Assembly (NCBI GenBank): GCA_001898225.1
Contig: MKTJ01000052.1
Location: 1-64,000, forward strand
From: Chloroflexi bacterium 54-19
GTDB lineage: Bacteria; Chloroflexota; Chloroflexia; Chloroheliales; Chloroheliaceae
Length of the DNA: 64,000 nt
Direction: 5' to 3'
The notes beneath the pieces were generated by a model that saw only the letters and a program-made list of their open reading frames with translations, searched no databases and was not told the origin of the DNA. Of the stretch, positions 15,642 to 23,674 are shown in pieces; the first letter of the stretch is position 1, and the number at the start of each line of letters is the position of its first letter. The translations under genes and the position numbers were made by a program.

Positions 15642-17809
15642 CTATCGCGCCCAACCGTCCTACCATAAAAGTTGAGACCAGGCGGGTAATTTGCCCGCAC
15701 GATTGTCCCGATACCTGTTGTATGTCGGCGACGGTCGAGAATGGCCGGGTCACGAAGGTTACGGGTGAACCGTCCCACCCTTTTACCCAGGGCTTTCTGT
15801 GCATCAAGACCAATTATTACCTCGAAAGGCTTTACAGTCCCCAGCGTATAAAATACCCCATGCGGCGGGTCGGCCCCAAAGGTTCCGGCCAGTTCGAACG
15901 CACCTCCTGGGACGAAGCCACCGACCTGATTGCTCAAAAATTCAAGGAGATTATCGCCACCCACGGGGCCGAGGCGATTTTGCCCTATAGCTACGCCGGG
16001 ACGATGGGTCTGCTCAGTTACGCCTCTATGGACCGCCGCTTTTTTAACTACATGGGCGCGTCCCTGCTCGACCGCACGATTTGTTCGACCGCCGGGAAAG
16101 AAGGTTACACCTATACGATGGGCGGTTCGTTCGGCACCGACCCCGAAACCATCGTCAACGCGAAGCTGATTATCGCCTGGGGTACTAACCCGGTCTCGAC
16201 CAACGTCCACCTGATGCCGTTTATCAACGAGGCCAAGAAGCGCGGCGCTAAATTGGTGACGGTAGACCCTCACAAGTCCAAGACCGCCGACCAGTCCGAC
16301 CTCTTTATCCAGCCCTATCCCGGCACCGACGCGGCGCTGGCCCTGAGTATGATGCAGGTGATTATCGAGGAAGACCTGCACGACAAGGAATTTATTGCCA
16401 GCGACACCTACGGTTTTGACTTGCTGGCCGAACGGGTCAAGGAATACCCGCCCGAACGGGCCGAGCAAATCACAGGCGTCCCGGCCCAGCAAATCCGCGA
16501 TTTTGCCCGCCTTTACGCTACTACCAAACCGAGTTTTATTCGCCTCTCCTACGGCCTCAACCGCCACACCAACGGCGGGATGATGGTAAGGACCGTGACC
16601 TGTCTCCCGGCCCTGGTAGGAGCCTGGAAGCACGTCGGCGGCGGGGCTTTGCTCAGCACGGGCGGTTCGTTCCCGCTCAACAAGGCCGCCCTGGAACGGC
16701 CCGACTTCCTGCGCCGTCACAACTATTTTCCGCGCACTATCAACATGATTAAGCTGGGTGAGGCGCTGCTGGATTACAAGGAACCGCCCGTAAAAGCCCT
16801 TTTTGTCTACAACTCGAACCCGGCAGTGGTCGCGCCCAACAGCCGTAAGGTTATCGCGGGGCTGGAACGGGAAGACCTTTTCTGCGTGGTCCACGAGCAG
16901 GTAATGACCGATACGGCCCGGTACGCCGATGTGGTGTTGCCCGCCCCGACCACTTTCGAGTGTCTCGACCTGCACGCCGCCTACGGCCATCTCTACGTCC
17001 AGTTGAGCGAACCGACCATCCCGCCGCTGGGCGAGGTGGTGGCGAATACGGAGGTCTTCCGCCGCCTGGCCGTCAAGATGGGATTCGACGACCCCGCTTT
17101 CCGGGATTCGGACGAGGAATTGGTACGGCAGGCCCTGGATAGCAAACACCCCCATTTAGCCGGTATCACCTACGAGCGGTTGCAAAAAGAAACTTTCGCC
17201 CGGTTGAACGTGCCGACCCCCTACAATCCCTTCGCTGGTGGCAAATACCCCACGCCGAGCGGTAAAATTGAGCTATATTCGGAAAAGATGCTGCGGGCCG
17301 GGTTCGACCCACTGCCGACCCATAACCCGACCGCCGAGAGCGCCGACGGTTCGCCGGAACTCTTTGCAAAATACCCGCTCCGGTTGGTCACCCCGGCGGC
17401 CCATCACTTCTTGAACAGTTCCTTTGCCGAGATGCCGACCATGCTTAAAAAACAGCAGCGCCCTTACCTCGAACTGAACGAGGTAGACGCCCGCGAACGG
17501 GGTATCGAGCAGGGCCAGTGGGTGCGGGCCTGGAACGACCGGGGGGAAGCTTATTTCGTGGCCGACCTCAACCGGGATAGCGTGGCGGCGGGGGTAGCCT
17601 GTCACCTGAGCCTGTGGTGGCAGCGGTACAGTCCGCTTGGCTGGAACTGCAACACCCTCACCAGCGATGTGGCGGCGGATATGGGCGGTGGCGCGACCTT
17701 CCATACGAATTTGGTCCAGGTCGAACCGGCCTGCCGCTCTTTATCACCGGAGAAGATGAAAGAGCTTGAAAACCTTTATCCGTTGAGCGAGGAAGTCCGC
17801 CTGGGGTAA
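15638..17809 (+). CDS. Molybdopterin oxidoreductase with N-terminal 4Fe-4S site, substrate unknown
   Basis: 723 residues of the DMSO reductase superfamily. The N-terminus has CPHDCPDTC (Cx3Cx3C) plus GFLCIK, binding one 4Fe-4S cluster; the bis-MGD domains follow (LIIAWGTNPVSTN, KLVTVDPHKSKTADQSD, ARYADVVLPAPTTFE), and the C-terminal molydopterin-dinucleotide-binding domain begins near residue 585. No twin-arginine signal, so it is probably cytoplasmic. The molybdenum ligand is not certain; the local sequence is RTICSTAGKEG. Overlap with the hydroxyproline dehydratase (ATGA) implies coupled translation and suggests an oxidative step in amino-acid or imino-acid catabolism, but no substrate can be read from the sequence. 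Confidence 0.85.
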   Translation: MTIAPNRPTIKVETRRVICPHDCPDTCCMSATVENGRVTKVTGEPSHPFTQGFLCIKTNYYLERLYSPQRIKYPMRRVGPKGSGQFERTSWDEATDLIAQKFKEIIATHGAEAILPYSYAGTMGLLSYASMDRRFFNYMGASLLDRTICSTAGKEGYTYTMGGSFGTDPETIVNAKLIIAWGTNPVSTNVHLMPFINEAKKRGAKLVTVDPHKSKTADQSDLFIQPYPGTDAALALSMMQVIIEEDLHDKEFIASDTYGFDLLAERVKEYPPERAEQITGVPAQQIRDFARLYATTKPSFIRLSYGLNRHTNGGMMVRTVTCLPALVGAWKHVGGGALLSTGGSFPLNKAALERPDFLRRHNYFPRTINMIKLGEALLDYKEPPVKALFVYNSNPAVVAPNSRKVIAGLEREDLFCVVHEQVMTDTARYADVVLPAPTTFECLDLHAAYGHLYVQLSEPTIPPLGEVVANTEVFRRLAVKMGFDDPAFRDSDEELVRQALDSKHPHLAGITYERLQKETFARLNVPTPYNPFAGGKYPTPSGKIELYSEKMLRAGFDPLPTHNPTAESADGSPELFAKYPLRLVTPAAHHFLNSSFAEMPTMLKKQQRPYLELNEVDARERGIEQGQWVRAWNDRGEAYFVADLNRDSVAAGVACHLSLWWQRYSPLGWNCNTLTSDVAADMGGGATFHTNLVQVEPACRSLSPEKMKELENLYPLSEEVRLG

Positions 17810-17930
17810 ACGCCAATTAAAGGATAATTAATTTGGTTAGAGGTAAAGGTCATCTTTACCTCTATTTTCTTTTGGCAAAGATAAAACTTTTGATTGAGGT
17901 ATATCTAGCACGGGTAAAGCCATTCCCCTT

Positions 17931-17978
17931 GTCATTCTGTGCCGAAGGCACACACCCGAAGGGTGTCTCCGGTCCGTT
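17931..17978 (+). repeat. Double-hairpin dispersed repeat, copy A
   Basis: Starts GTCATTCTG and ends GTCTCCGGTCCGTT. Between them are two GAA-capped hairpins, GTGCC-GAA-GGCAC and ACACCC-GAA-GGGTGT. A second copy with changed but still pairing stems is at 25325-25370. It lies between two convergent genes. Confidence 0.65.
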
Positions 17979-17985
17979 TAAAGAG

Positions 17986-18354
17986 TTAGGCGGCCATTTT
18001 GGACATCTCGCGGCAGGTCGCAGCGCACTTTCGGCACATGTCGGCGCAGGCTTGCATATGGGCGTCATTGTCCTGTTTGGCGAGGCGTTCGCAGTCGTCG
18101 GCGCAGGCTTCGCAGATTTCCGCGCAAACTCCACAGGTCCGGGCGTGGAACTGTGAACCGCGAATCATAAAGTCGGCGCTGGTCTGGCAAATCTGGACGC
18201 AATCCTGCATCAAGCGGATATGGTCGGGGGCGGCGTGGGCACCACCCATACCGAGGCAGTGTGTGATGGTTTCGAGACAGTTCCGGTGACAGTTGGTGCA
18301 GTTCTCGATACATTCCTGCATCTGGGCGCTCATAGCGGCGTGTTCGTGTGGCAT
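17986..18354 (-). CDS. Four-helix-bundle copper-binding protein (DUF326 type)
   Basis: 122 residues, very rich in cysteine arranged as helices with CxxxC/CxxC spacing: CIENCTNCHRNC, CVQIC, CGVCAEICEACADDC, CADMCRKCAATC. This is the pattern of DUF326 and Csp copper-storage bundles, in which inward-facing thiolates bind many Cu(I) ions. No signal peptide, so it is likely a cytosolic Csp3-like store. I start it at ATG 18354, which has an AAGGAAA site; the reading frame continues upstream without support. It is divergently placed from the membrane protein at 18496. Confidence 0.82.
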   Translation of the reverse strand: MPHEHAAMSAQMQECIENCTNCHRNCLETITHCLGMGGAHAAPDHIRLMQDCVQICQTSADFMIRGSQFHARTCGVCAEICEACADDCERLAKQDNDAHMQACADMCRKCAATCREMSKMAA

Positions 18355-18495
18355 AAAAATTTCCTTTCGCATAAATCCAAAAAACACTCTAATAGGTCCA
18401 GCAAAAGTCAGGCCGCTAGAAACTGCAATAAAAGGCAACAAATCGAACCCTGCAACCATTCTACCTCCAACAACAATCATAAAAAGGCAGGGAAA

Positions 18496-19041
18496 ATGCA
18501 AAAAATTCGTGCGCATTGGTTTCGGTTGTGGCCTTATTTAGTTGTAATTTTGGGTGGCGTTTTACTTATAACCGGGGTCTTTTTGCCCTGGTATCGAGTT
18601 GACTTTATTGATGGTGAAGAACTAACTATTAACGCTCTGGGCTGGAATAGCCACCCGGTGAAGATTTTGCCAGACCTGGATTTGTACGGGACAACCTGGC
18701 TTGATGCATTAGCGATATTGATTTTGGGGTGTCTGGTTGTAGGGTTAACTTTGTGCGATTTCTGGCCGAAGTCTCGTGTTTTTAAGTGGCTGCTTCCTTT
18801 ATTGAGTCTGTTTAGCGTATGGCAGGTCTTTTTCGGTTTTGATTTTGATAGTCACCTGGGTACGATAAATTTTTGGGACGACCAGCAACAGCATACTCTG
18901 TCTCTCAGCGTAAGTAGCCAGCCTGTAATTTTTGTAGCGTGGGCGGGGAGTTTGCTGGCTTTATTGGGTTCAATATGGCTATTTTTCCGCAAACCAAAGC
19001 AGCATCCCATTAACAGTGATAATAATCATAGGTTGATTTAA
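18496..19041 (+). CDS. Four-helix membrane protein, unknown function
   Basis: 181 residues with membrane helices near 13-35, 73-93, 98-117 and 145-165, and a polar outer loop between the first two (VDFIDGEELTINALGWNS). No recognised family; the FLPWYRV segment after the first helix is common in small predicted membrane proteins of this kind. Codon use is more AT-rich than the flanking genes. ATG 18496 follows GGCAGGG. The peptide gene at 19102 lies 60 bases downstream; co-transcription is possible but not shown. Confidence 0.7.
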   Translation: MQKIRAHWFRLWPYLVVILGGVLLITGVFLPWYRVDFIDGEELTINALGWNSHPVKILPDLDLYGTTWLDALAILILGCLVVGLTLCDFWPKSRVFKWLLPLLSLFSVWQVFFGFDFDSHLGTINFWDDQQQHTLSLSVSSQPVIFVAWAGSLLALLGSIWLFFRKPKQHPINSDNNHRLI

Positions 19042-19101
19042 CTATTTCCAATAAAATAAAGTCATACTTTTTGTTGGTGTTAAGAAAAATGGAGTTAAAT
19101 C

Positions 19102-19299
19102 ATGGAAAAGAATCTTAAAAACCAGGAAGCTACTTCTGAAGAAGTTAAAGTGACTGAAGCGCCCGAAATGGACGAAAACGACCTTGAACAGGTTTCTGGT
19201 GGCCTGATTGCCCTGCTGTTACCGGCAGTCCAGAAGGTCAGGGAAGCCGCTAACGTTCAGTTTTGTGACGGTTCGGTTATGCCCGTAGCGAAAAAATAG
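19102..19299 (+). CDS. Double-glycine-leader peptide with DUF1559/pilin-like core
   Basis: A 65-residue peptide with two parts. Residues 1-34 are an acidic leader ending EMDENDLEQVSGG, the form of leaders cut after Gly-Gly by C39 peptidase/ABC exporters. Residues 35-65 are the putative core: LIALLLPAVQKVREAAN, then VQFCDGSVMPVAKK. From family knowledge, the first part is the start of planctomycete-type DUF1559 pseudopilins and FCDGSV resembles their C-terminal DG motif. The leader closely matches that of the peptide at 31830. GGAG ribosome-binding site; strong terminator downstream. No modification or export genes nearby. Confidence 0.75.
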   Translation: MEKNLKNQEATSEEVKVTEAPEMDENDLEQVSGGLIALLLPAVQKVREAANVQFCDGSVMPVAKK

Positions 19300-19324
19300 G
19301 TAAAATCAACATAATCTCGTAAGA

Positions 19325-19351
19325 AAAAAGCCCGGCCAATCCGGGCTTTTT
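19325..19351. terminator. Bidirectional terminator
   Basis: A-run, GCCCGG (19330-19335), loop CCAAT, CCGGGC (19341-19346), T-run. It serves the peptide gene on the plus strand and the glycosylase gene on the minus strand. Confidence 0.85.
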
Positions 19352-19367
19352 CTTATCTAAAAATGGG

Positions 19368-20105
19368 TTAAAACATCGACAATTGCCCGTCATCCGGTTT
19401 ATTACTCTTTTGCCAGGGTTGCAGAGGGGCGGTGCCCGCCCGCAAAGCTTCCAACCGCCGCACCACCTCGCGCAAATCCTCTACAACCGTGTCCTTAATC
19501 AGGGTGAACGCCTCGCCCTGCTGGCGCATCACGTAGGAGGGGTGATAGGAGACCAGCACCTCGGTGTTTTTCGGTCCCTGGAACCACTTGCCCCGGTCCT
19601 TGGTTATCATAAAACCCTTGTTGTCAAGGATTTTCTTGGCGGCGGTCGCGCCCAGGCACAAAATGATTTGCGGTTTTAACAGGTCAATTTCGTTTTGCCA
19701 CCAGATTTCACACGCCTTTTGCTCCGGTGGGGTGGGCGCGCGATTCTTTACCGACTTGCCCTCAATCAGGACCGGGCGGCATTTGTTGGTGTTCGTCACC
19801 CAGATAGTTTCGCGTTTGAGTCCGGCCTGTTCCAGGAGAGTGTTGAGCAGTTTGCCGCTCCGCCCCACGAAAGGCTTGCCCTGTTTGTCCTCGTCCTCGC
19901 CCGGCGCTTCCCCCATCATCATAATGCCGATTTCGCCGGGCGGCACATAGGGGCCATCGCCAAATACCACCTGGGTCCGGGTCTTGCAAAGGTCGCACCG
20001 CGTACAGGTTCTGGCAATATCGCGCATTACCTTTAAATCAGTGTAAACCGAGTAAACTGTTGCATCGCTGGCGGCTTTGGGGTCGTCTACAACTGCCATC
20101 TTCAT
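19368..20105 (-). CDS. Family 4 uracil-DNA glycosylase with iron-sulfur cluster
   Basis: Removes uracil from DNA in base-excision repair. 245 residues; motif [21 protein letters not shown], motif [10 protein letters not shown] and the four cluster cysteines (within CTRCDLC at 34-40, then Cys109 in NTNKCRP and Cys132) are all present, as in family 4 enzymes. The N-terminal 25 residues and the C-terminal tail are extensions. ATG 20105 has a GGGAG site. It is a single-gene unit divergent from galK. Confidence 0.9.
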   Translation of the reverse strand: MKMAVVDDPKAASDATVYSVYTDLKVMRDIARTCTRCDLCKTRTQVVFGDGPYVPPGEIGIMMMGEAPGEDEDKQGKPFVGRSGKLLNTLLEQAGLKRETIWVTNTNKCRPVLIEGKSVKNRAPTPPEQKACEIWWQNEIDLLKPQIILCLGATAAKKILDNKGFMITKDRGKWFQGPKNTEVLVSYHPSYVMRQQGEAFTLIKDTVVEDLREVVRRLEALRAGTAPLQPWQKSNKPDDGQLSMF

Positions 20106-20297
20106 ATCTCCCTTTTCATGCCAAAATTCCGGTTAAAAGCTGGTTTAATTCTAACAAACATATCTGTAAAGCGGCAAATGTAGTGCCAGGGTCGGCAGGC
20201 GGGGGACTTTAAAAAAAGGCTCGTTTGGCGCATAATAGACAGTACAAATTTAGTGCGATTTAATTCTGAAAACGGTTAAATAATCCAGGAGGATAAA

Positions 20298-21560
20298 ATG
20301 GGACAGGGCGGAGAAGCGCCTGCACAGACTACCCAGGAGACACGCGTGGCCGCGTTACGCCAGGCTTTTCAAGAACGCTTTGGTGAGGCTCCCAGGTTCG
20401 TCAGCCGGGCGCCAGGCCGGGTAAACCTTATCGGCGAGCATACGGACTATAACGGTGGGTTTGTTTTCCCGGTGGCTATCAACCGGACGGTTTTGATGGC
20501 CGTAGCCGGACCGGAAGCAGGGGCCACGCCGGGCGAGGTCCGTATCATCTCAAAAGAGTACGACCGCGAATCAGTTTTTAACCTCAATAATCTCGAAAAA
20601 GCGCCGGAAGCGGAACGCTGGACTAACTACGTGCGGGGTGTCGCCTGGGCGCTCGGCCAGCGTGGTTTGCTCGATCCTGCCACGTTGTCCGGTGCGCGCA
20701 TAATGCTTGAAAGCGATGTGCCCCAGGGAGCAGGGCTTTCCAGTTCGGCAGCCCTCGAAATCGCGACCGCCCTGGCCCTTTTCCAACTGGCCGGGACACC
20801 TGCCGCCAGCCTTAACCGCGCGAAAATAGCCCTGGCCTGCCAGCTTGCCGAGAACGGGTTTGTCGGGGCCAACACCGGCATTATGGACCAGTTCATTTCG
20901 GCCCTGGGCCAGCCGGACAGCGCCCTCCTGATTGATACGCGTTCCCTGGAATACCGGGCCGTCCCCCTCGGTTTTGCCGACCGGGGCCTGAAACTGGTGG
21001 CGGTCAATAGCGCGGTGCCGCACCGCCACGATACCGGCGGCTACAACCAGCGCCGGGCCGAGTGTGAGGAAGCCGCCCGCTACCTGGCCCAGGTCTATGG
21101 TAAGCCGGAAAACTCCCAGTTACGCGACTTCACCCTGGAGCAACTGCTGGGGGTCCAGGGTAAACTGGCCCCGACGCCGTTCAAACGGGCCCGACACGTC
21201 ATTACTGAGGATGCCCGCACCCTCAAAACGGTCGAAATTCTCGAACGCGGCTTTGCCCACGAAAGCGATTTGTCTACTTTTGGCCGGCTGCTGCGTGAGT
21301 CCCATGAAAGCATGCGGCTCGACTTCGAAATTACCGTGCCCGAAGTGGATTTACTGGTTGAACTGGCCTGGAACCAACCGGGTGTGGTCGGGGCGCGTAT
21401 GACCGGCGGCGGTTTCGGCGGTTGCACCGTCAACGTGGTCGAAGAAAAAGCCCTGGACGCCTTCTCGGAGCAGGTCTGGCAGAAATACCGCCAGGAAACC
21501 GGCCTTGACGCCAGAATGTACATCTTTGACGCGGTCGAAGGGGGCTCTATACTCGAATAA
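20298..21560 (+). CDS. galK: Galactokinase
   Basis: A GHMP-family kinase that phosphorylates galactose at C1 in the Leloir pathway. 420 residues with the galactokinase signature GRVNLIGEHTDYNGG, the ATP loop VPQGAGLSSSAALE and the third motif MTGGGFGGCTVN. Start ATG has a strong CCAGGAGGA site. Its stop overlaps the guanylate kinase start (TAATG), an unusual partner; no galT or galE is nearby. Confidence 0.93.
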   Translation: MGQGGEAPAQTTQETRVAALRQAFQERFGEAPRFVSRAPGRVNLIGEHTDYNGGFVFPVAINRTVLMAVAGPEAGATPGEVRIISKEYDRESVFNLNNLEKAPEAERWTNYVRGVAWALGQRGLLDPATLSGARIMLESDVPQGAGLSSSAALEIATALALFQLAGTPAASLNRAKIALACQLAENGFVGANTGIMDQFISALGQPDSALLIDTRSLEYRAVPLGFADRGLKLVAVNSAVPHRHDTGGYNQRRAECEEAARYLAQVYGKPENSQLRDFTLEQLLGVQGKLAPTPFKRARHVITEDARTLKTVEILERGFAHESDLSTFGRLLRESHESMRLDFEITVPEVDLLVELAWNQPGVVGARMTGGGFGGCTVNVVEEKALDAFSEQVWQKYRQETGLDARMYIFDAVEGGSILE

Positions 21561-22198
21561 TGCTAAACCCACAGCCAGACTTGATAATGGAACCCGGTCA
21601 GCGGACTTCTCCGCCCTTACTGATTGTCCTGAGTGGGCCGAGCGGGGTCGGCAAAGATGTAATTGTGGCCCGGATGAAGGAGCGCGGGTTGCCCTTTCAT
21701 TTCGCGATTACGGCGACCACCCGGCCCAAGCGCGACTACGAGATTGACGGCGTCCATTACTATTTTCGGACGGTCACGCAATTCCAGGAAATGCTGGCCC
21801 AGAACGAATTGCTCGAACACGCCACGGTCTACGGCAATTATTACGGTCCGCCCAAGTTCGGGGTCCGGGAGGCCCTGGCGCGGGGTGAGGATGTTATTTT
21901 GCGGATAGATGTGCAGGGCGCGGAGTATGTACGTCAGACCATCGAAGGCGCAGTCCTGGTTTTTGTCGCGCCCGGCAGCTATGATGAACTGATTTCGCGG
22001 TTGATGGGACGCGGCACAGAAGACCCCGACAGCCTGGCGATCCGCCTGGCTACCTACGAAAAGGAGATGCGGGCCGCCGCCAATTTCGACTACATGGTTA
22101 TCAACCGGCAGGGCCAGCTTGACGAAGCGGTAGACCTGATCGCGGCCATACTCCAGGCCGAAAAGGCCAAGGTAAGCCCGCGCCAGGTTAAATTATAA
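21560..22198 (+). CDS. gmk: Guanylate kinase
   Basis: Phosphorylates GMP to GDP with ATP. 212 residues: P-loop LSGPSGVGKD, ATTRPKRDYEIDGVHYYF (GMP site), EHATVYGNYYG and LRIDVQGAEYVR. The first 18 residues are an extension in front of the usual start. The P-loop ends in Asp rather than the common Ser/Thr (GPSGVGKD), a variation to note. It overlaps galK by one base, so the two are translationally coupled; a terminator follows at 22234. Confidence 0.92.
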   Translation: MLNPQPDLIMEPGQRTSPPLLIVLSGPSGVGKDVIVARMKERGLPFHFAITATTRPKRDYEIDGVHYYFRTVTQFQEMLAQNELLEHATVYGNYYGPPKFGVREALARGEDVILRIDVQGAEYVRQTIEGAVLVFVAPGSYDELISRLMGRGTEDPDSLAIRLATYEKEMRAAANFDYMVINRQGQLDEAVDLIAAILQAEKAKVSPRQVKL

Positions 22199-22210
22199 CG
22201 AAAGTATTCA

Positions 22211-22360
22211 GAGGTCAGCAGCCAGTAGTCAGTAAAAACCCGGAACAGTTATAGACTGTCACCGGGTTTTAGATTTTATACTGTATTTGCATGGTTAATA
22301 CGGGTTAATTTCTCCACGCTATTCGGAGCCTCTGACTACTGACCGCTGGCTTCTGACTTC
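22211..22360. mobile_element. MITE-like element with imperfect terminal inverted repeats
   Basis: The left arm GAGGTCAGCAGCCAGTAGTC (continuing to 22233) and the reverse complement of the right arm (22338-22360) agree at about 19 of 23 positions. The arms are made of GTCAGTA-like heptads. The gmk terminator sits inside. A solo arm occurs at 50941-50971. No coding capacity. Confidence 0.5.
22234..22270 (+). terminator. Terminator of galK-gmk
   Basis: AAAACCCGG (22235-22243) pairs with CCGGGTTTT (22262-22270), with an inner ACAGT/ACTGT stem in between. Strong, extended hairpin ending in T. Confidence 0.8.
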
Positions 22361-22415
22361 TAATCTGTGCATAACCCTGTGGGAAAAGATGTGGGTAAGT
22401 CGTGGATAAAATCCA

Positions 22416-22444
22416 TTGACTCAATCGAGAATAATTGTTACCAT
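22416..22444 (+). promoter_or_regulatory. Promoter of the candidate structured RNA
   Basis: TTGACT (22416-22421), 17-bp spacer, TACCAT (22439-22444). No protein start follows downstream before the terminator at 22874. Confidence 0.5.
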
Positions 22445-22451
22445 AGTGATG

Positions 22452-22912
22452 TCAGAGTTGTTGAAGCACAGCGATACACGATTACAGATTGGTAAGAAAA
22501 CTGCAAGGTCTCTCACCAATCGAGTTCTACCAAAAGGTTGGACTGGTCGGAGGTTAGCCTGCAAAGGCTCATTCTAACCAGGGTCCGTACCGCCTGGCAG
22601 AACCGCCTGGAAAGCGGTCCGCAAGGAAGCGCGTCTAGTGGGTTCCCTCGCCGGTACTGGGCAAGGCGGGAAGTGACTCGCAAGGGCACACACCTTACAC
22701 TTTCAACCAGAAGGTCGGACAGCCGGGGCAGGGCCGCAAGGTCTTTCACCGGCCAGGGCTTTACCGCAAGAACGGGCCTATCGGTAGCAATCCGCAAGGG
22801 TTTCGCCGCCGGGTTCTTCTCCAAAGTCGAGCCGGTCGGTGGGGCCACCGCTTCTATTCACAAAACTGGCACGAAATCCCAGGAGGCCGCAAGGTTTGCC
22901 GGGATTTTTCGT
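22452..22912 (+). ncRNA. Candidate large structured non-coding RNA
   Basis: About 450 bases with no credible protein. They hold a run of stems, many closed by GCAA tetraloops: GATTGGT/ACCAATC (22487-22521), GGTTAG..GCCT-GCAA-AGGC..CTAACC (22552-22579), GTACCG/CGGTAC (22587-22657) enclosing CCGC/GCGG, GCCGG..GGCC-GCAA-GGTC..CCGGC, AATCC-GCAA-GGGTT and GGTGG/CCACC. A promoter precedes it, and AAATCCC (22874-22880)/GGGATTT (22901-22907) with a T-run ends it. It does not show RNase P, tmRNA or 6S landmarks that I can recognise. Confidence 0.5.
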
Positions 22913-22957
22913 TTTTATACCGTTTTCTTTTCATTTCCCTTCGAAAAATAGGCAAAC

Positions 22958-22989
22958 AAAAAACCTCCCGGCCCGTAGGCGCAGGAGGT
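22958..22989 (-). terminator. Terminator of trxA
   Basis: ACCTCC (22963-22968) pairs with GGAGGT (22984-22989); on the minus strand the stem is followed by a T-run. Confidence 0.7.
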
Positions 22990-23038
22990 CTCTTGATCTA
23001 TTTCCGTTCGAATCCCCATAGGGGTACAAACCCCTGGA

Positions 23039-23365
23039 TTAGAGGTAGCCCTCAATCTGGGAGAGCAAGCGAGCCTTGGGCATGTAGCCGACCATTTGCT
23101 TCACCGGCTTGCCGTCCTTGAACAGAATCAGGGTCGGGATGCTCATGATGCCGAACTGGCTCGAAACAGCCTGGTTCTCGTCAACGTCAATCTTGGCGAC
23201 GTTAAGTTGCTCGGACTTCTCACCGGCCAGTTCTTCGACCAGCGGGGAAAGCATTTTACACGGCCCACACCAGGTGGCCCAGAAATCCACTAATACCGGT
23301 TTCTCTTTGCTGGCTTCGATAACCTTCTCCTGGAAAGTGTTATCGGTTACGACATTCGATGCCAT
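23039..23365 (-). CDS. trxA: Thioredoxin
   Basis: A 108-residue cytosolic disulfide reductase with the classical active site [12 protein letters not shown], the buried cis-proline [11 protein letters not shown] and normal length. I start at ATG 23365, which is eight bases after an AAGGAG site; the GTG at 23374 is too close to that site. Single-gene unit with its own terminator and a promoter-associated inverted repeat upstream. Confidence 0.95.
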   Translation of the reverse strand: MASNVVTDNTFQEKVIEASKEKPVLVDFWATWCGPCKMLSPLVEELAGEKSEQLNVAKIDVDENQAVSSQFGIMSIPTLILFKDGKPVKQMVGYMPKARLLSQIEGYL

Positions 23366-23453
23366 TGATGTCACTCCTTGTTATTACTGCCCCTGAAGGG
23401 GAAATTTTATATAAATCTTCTAAATTGCGTTCTTTTATGATGAACGTGACTTT

Positions 23454-23482
23454 ATTATATGCCCGGTTGATTTTTATCAACC
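23454..23482 (-). promoter_or_regulatory. Candidate trxA promoter with inverted repeat
   Basis: On the minus strand, TTGATA (23480-23475) and TATAAT (23459-23454) are 15 bases apart. A perfect repeat GGTTGAT-TTTT-ATCAACC (23465-23482) covers the -35 box and could be an operator. The short spacer lowers confidence. The rest of 23366-23674 shows no gene. Confidence 0.35.
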
Positions 23483-23674
23483 CAGGTATAATAGTATATT
23501 CCTGGCGGCCCCCTTTGTCAATTTAAACCCTGTTAGAGTCTGGTTAGACCTTGCCTGCCTGTTTGCTTACGCCACGTTCCTTCCAATCCTTTCACCCAGG
23601 AAAGCAATCATAGGTCGTACCAGGTTATAGATCCTGCATGTTCTCGCCAGGGACGGTGTGAAGCCTGCGAGGTT

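Noticed and set aside
15506-17155. A 549-codon open frame on the minus strand
   Set aside because: It is the antisense of the molybdopterin oxidoreductase and hydroxyproline dehydratase, has no domain-like features, and its composition is what antisense of GC-rich codons gives.
22616-22630. GGTCCGCAAGGAAGC, resembling the SRP RNA tip
   Set aside because: The conserved residues of the adjacent symmetric loop differ (CGG and AGCGC instead of AGG and AGCAG), and the surrounding transcript is far longer than an SRP RNA. A covariance-model search would settle it.
22538-22951. A 137-codon frame in the candidate RNA region
   Set aside because: Arg/Ser/Thr-rich without any motif, and it crosses the RNA's terminator; better explained as structured RNA.
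23006-23017. GTTCGAATCCCC, a T-arm-like string
   Set aside because: No acceptor stem, anticodon arm or D-arm can be built around it; it lies beside the trxA terminator.
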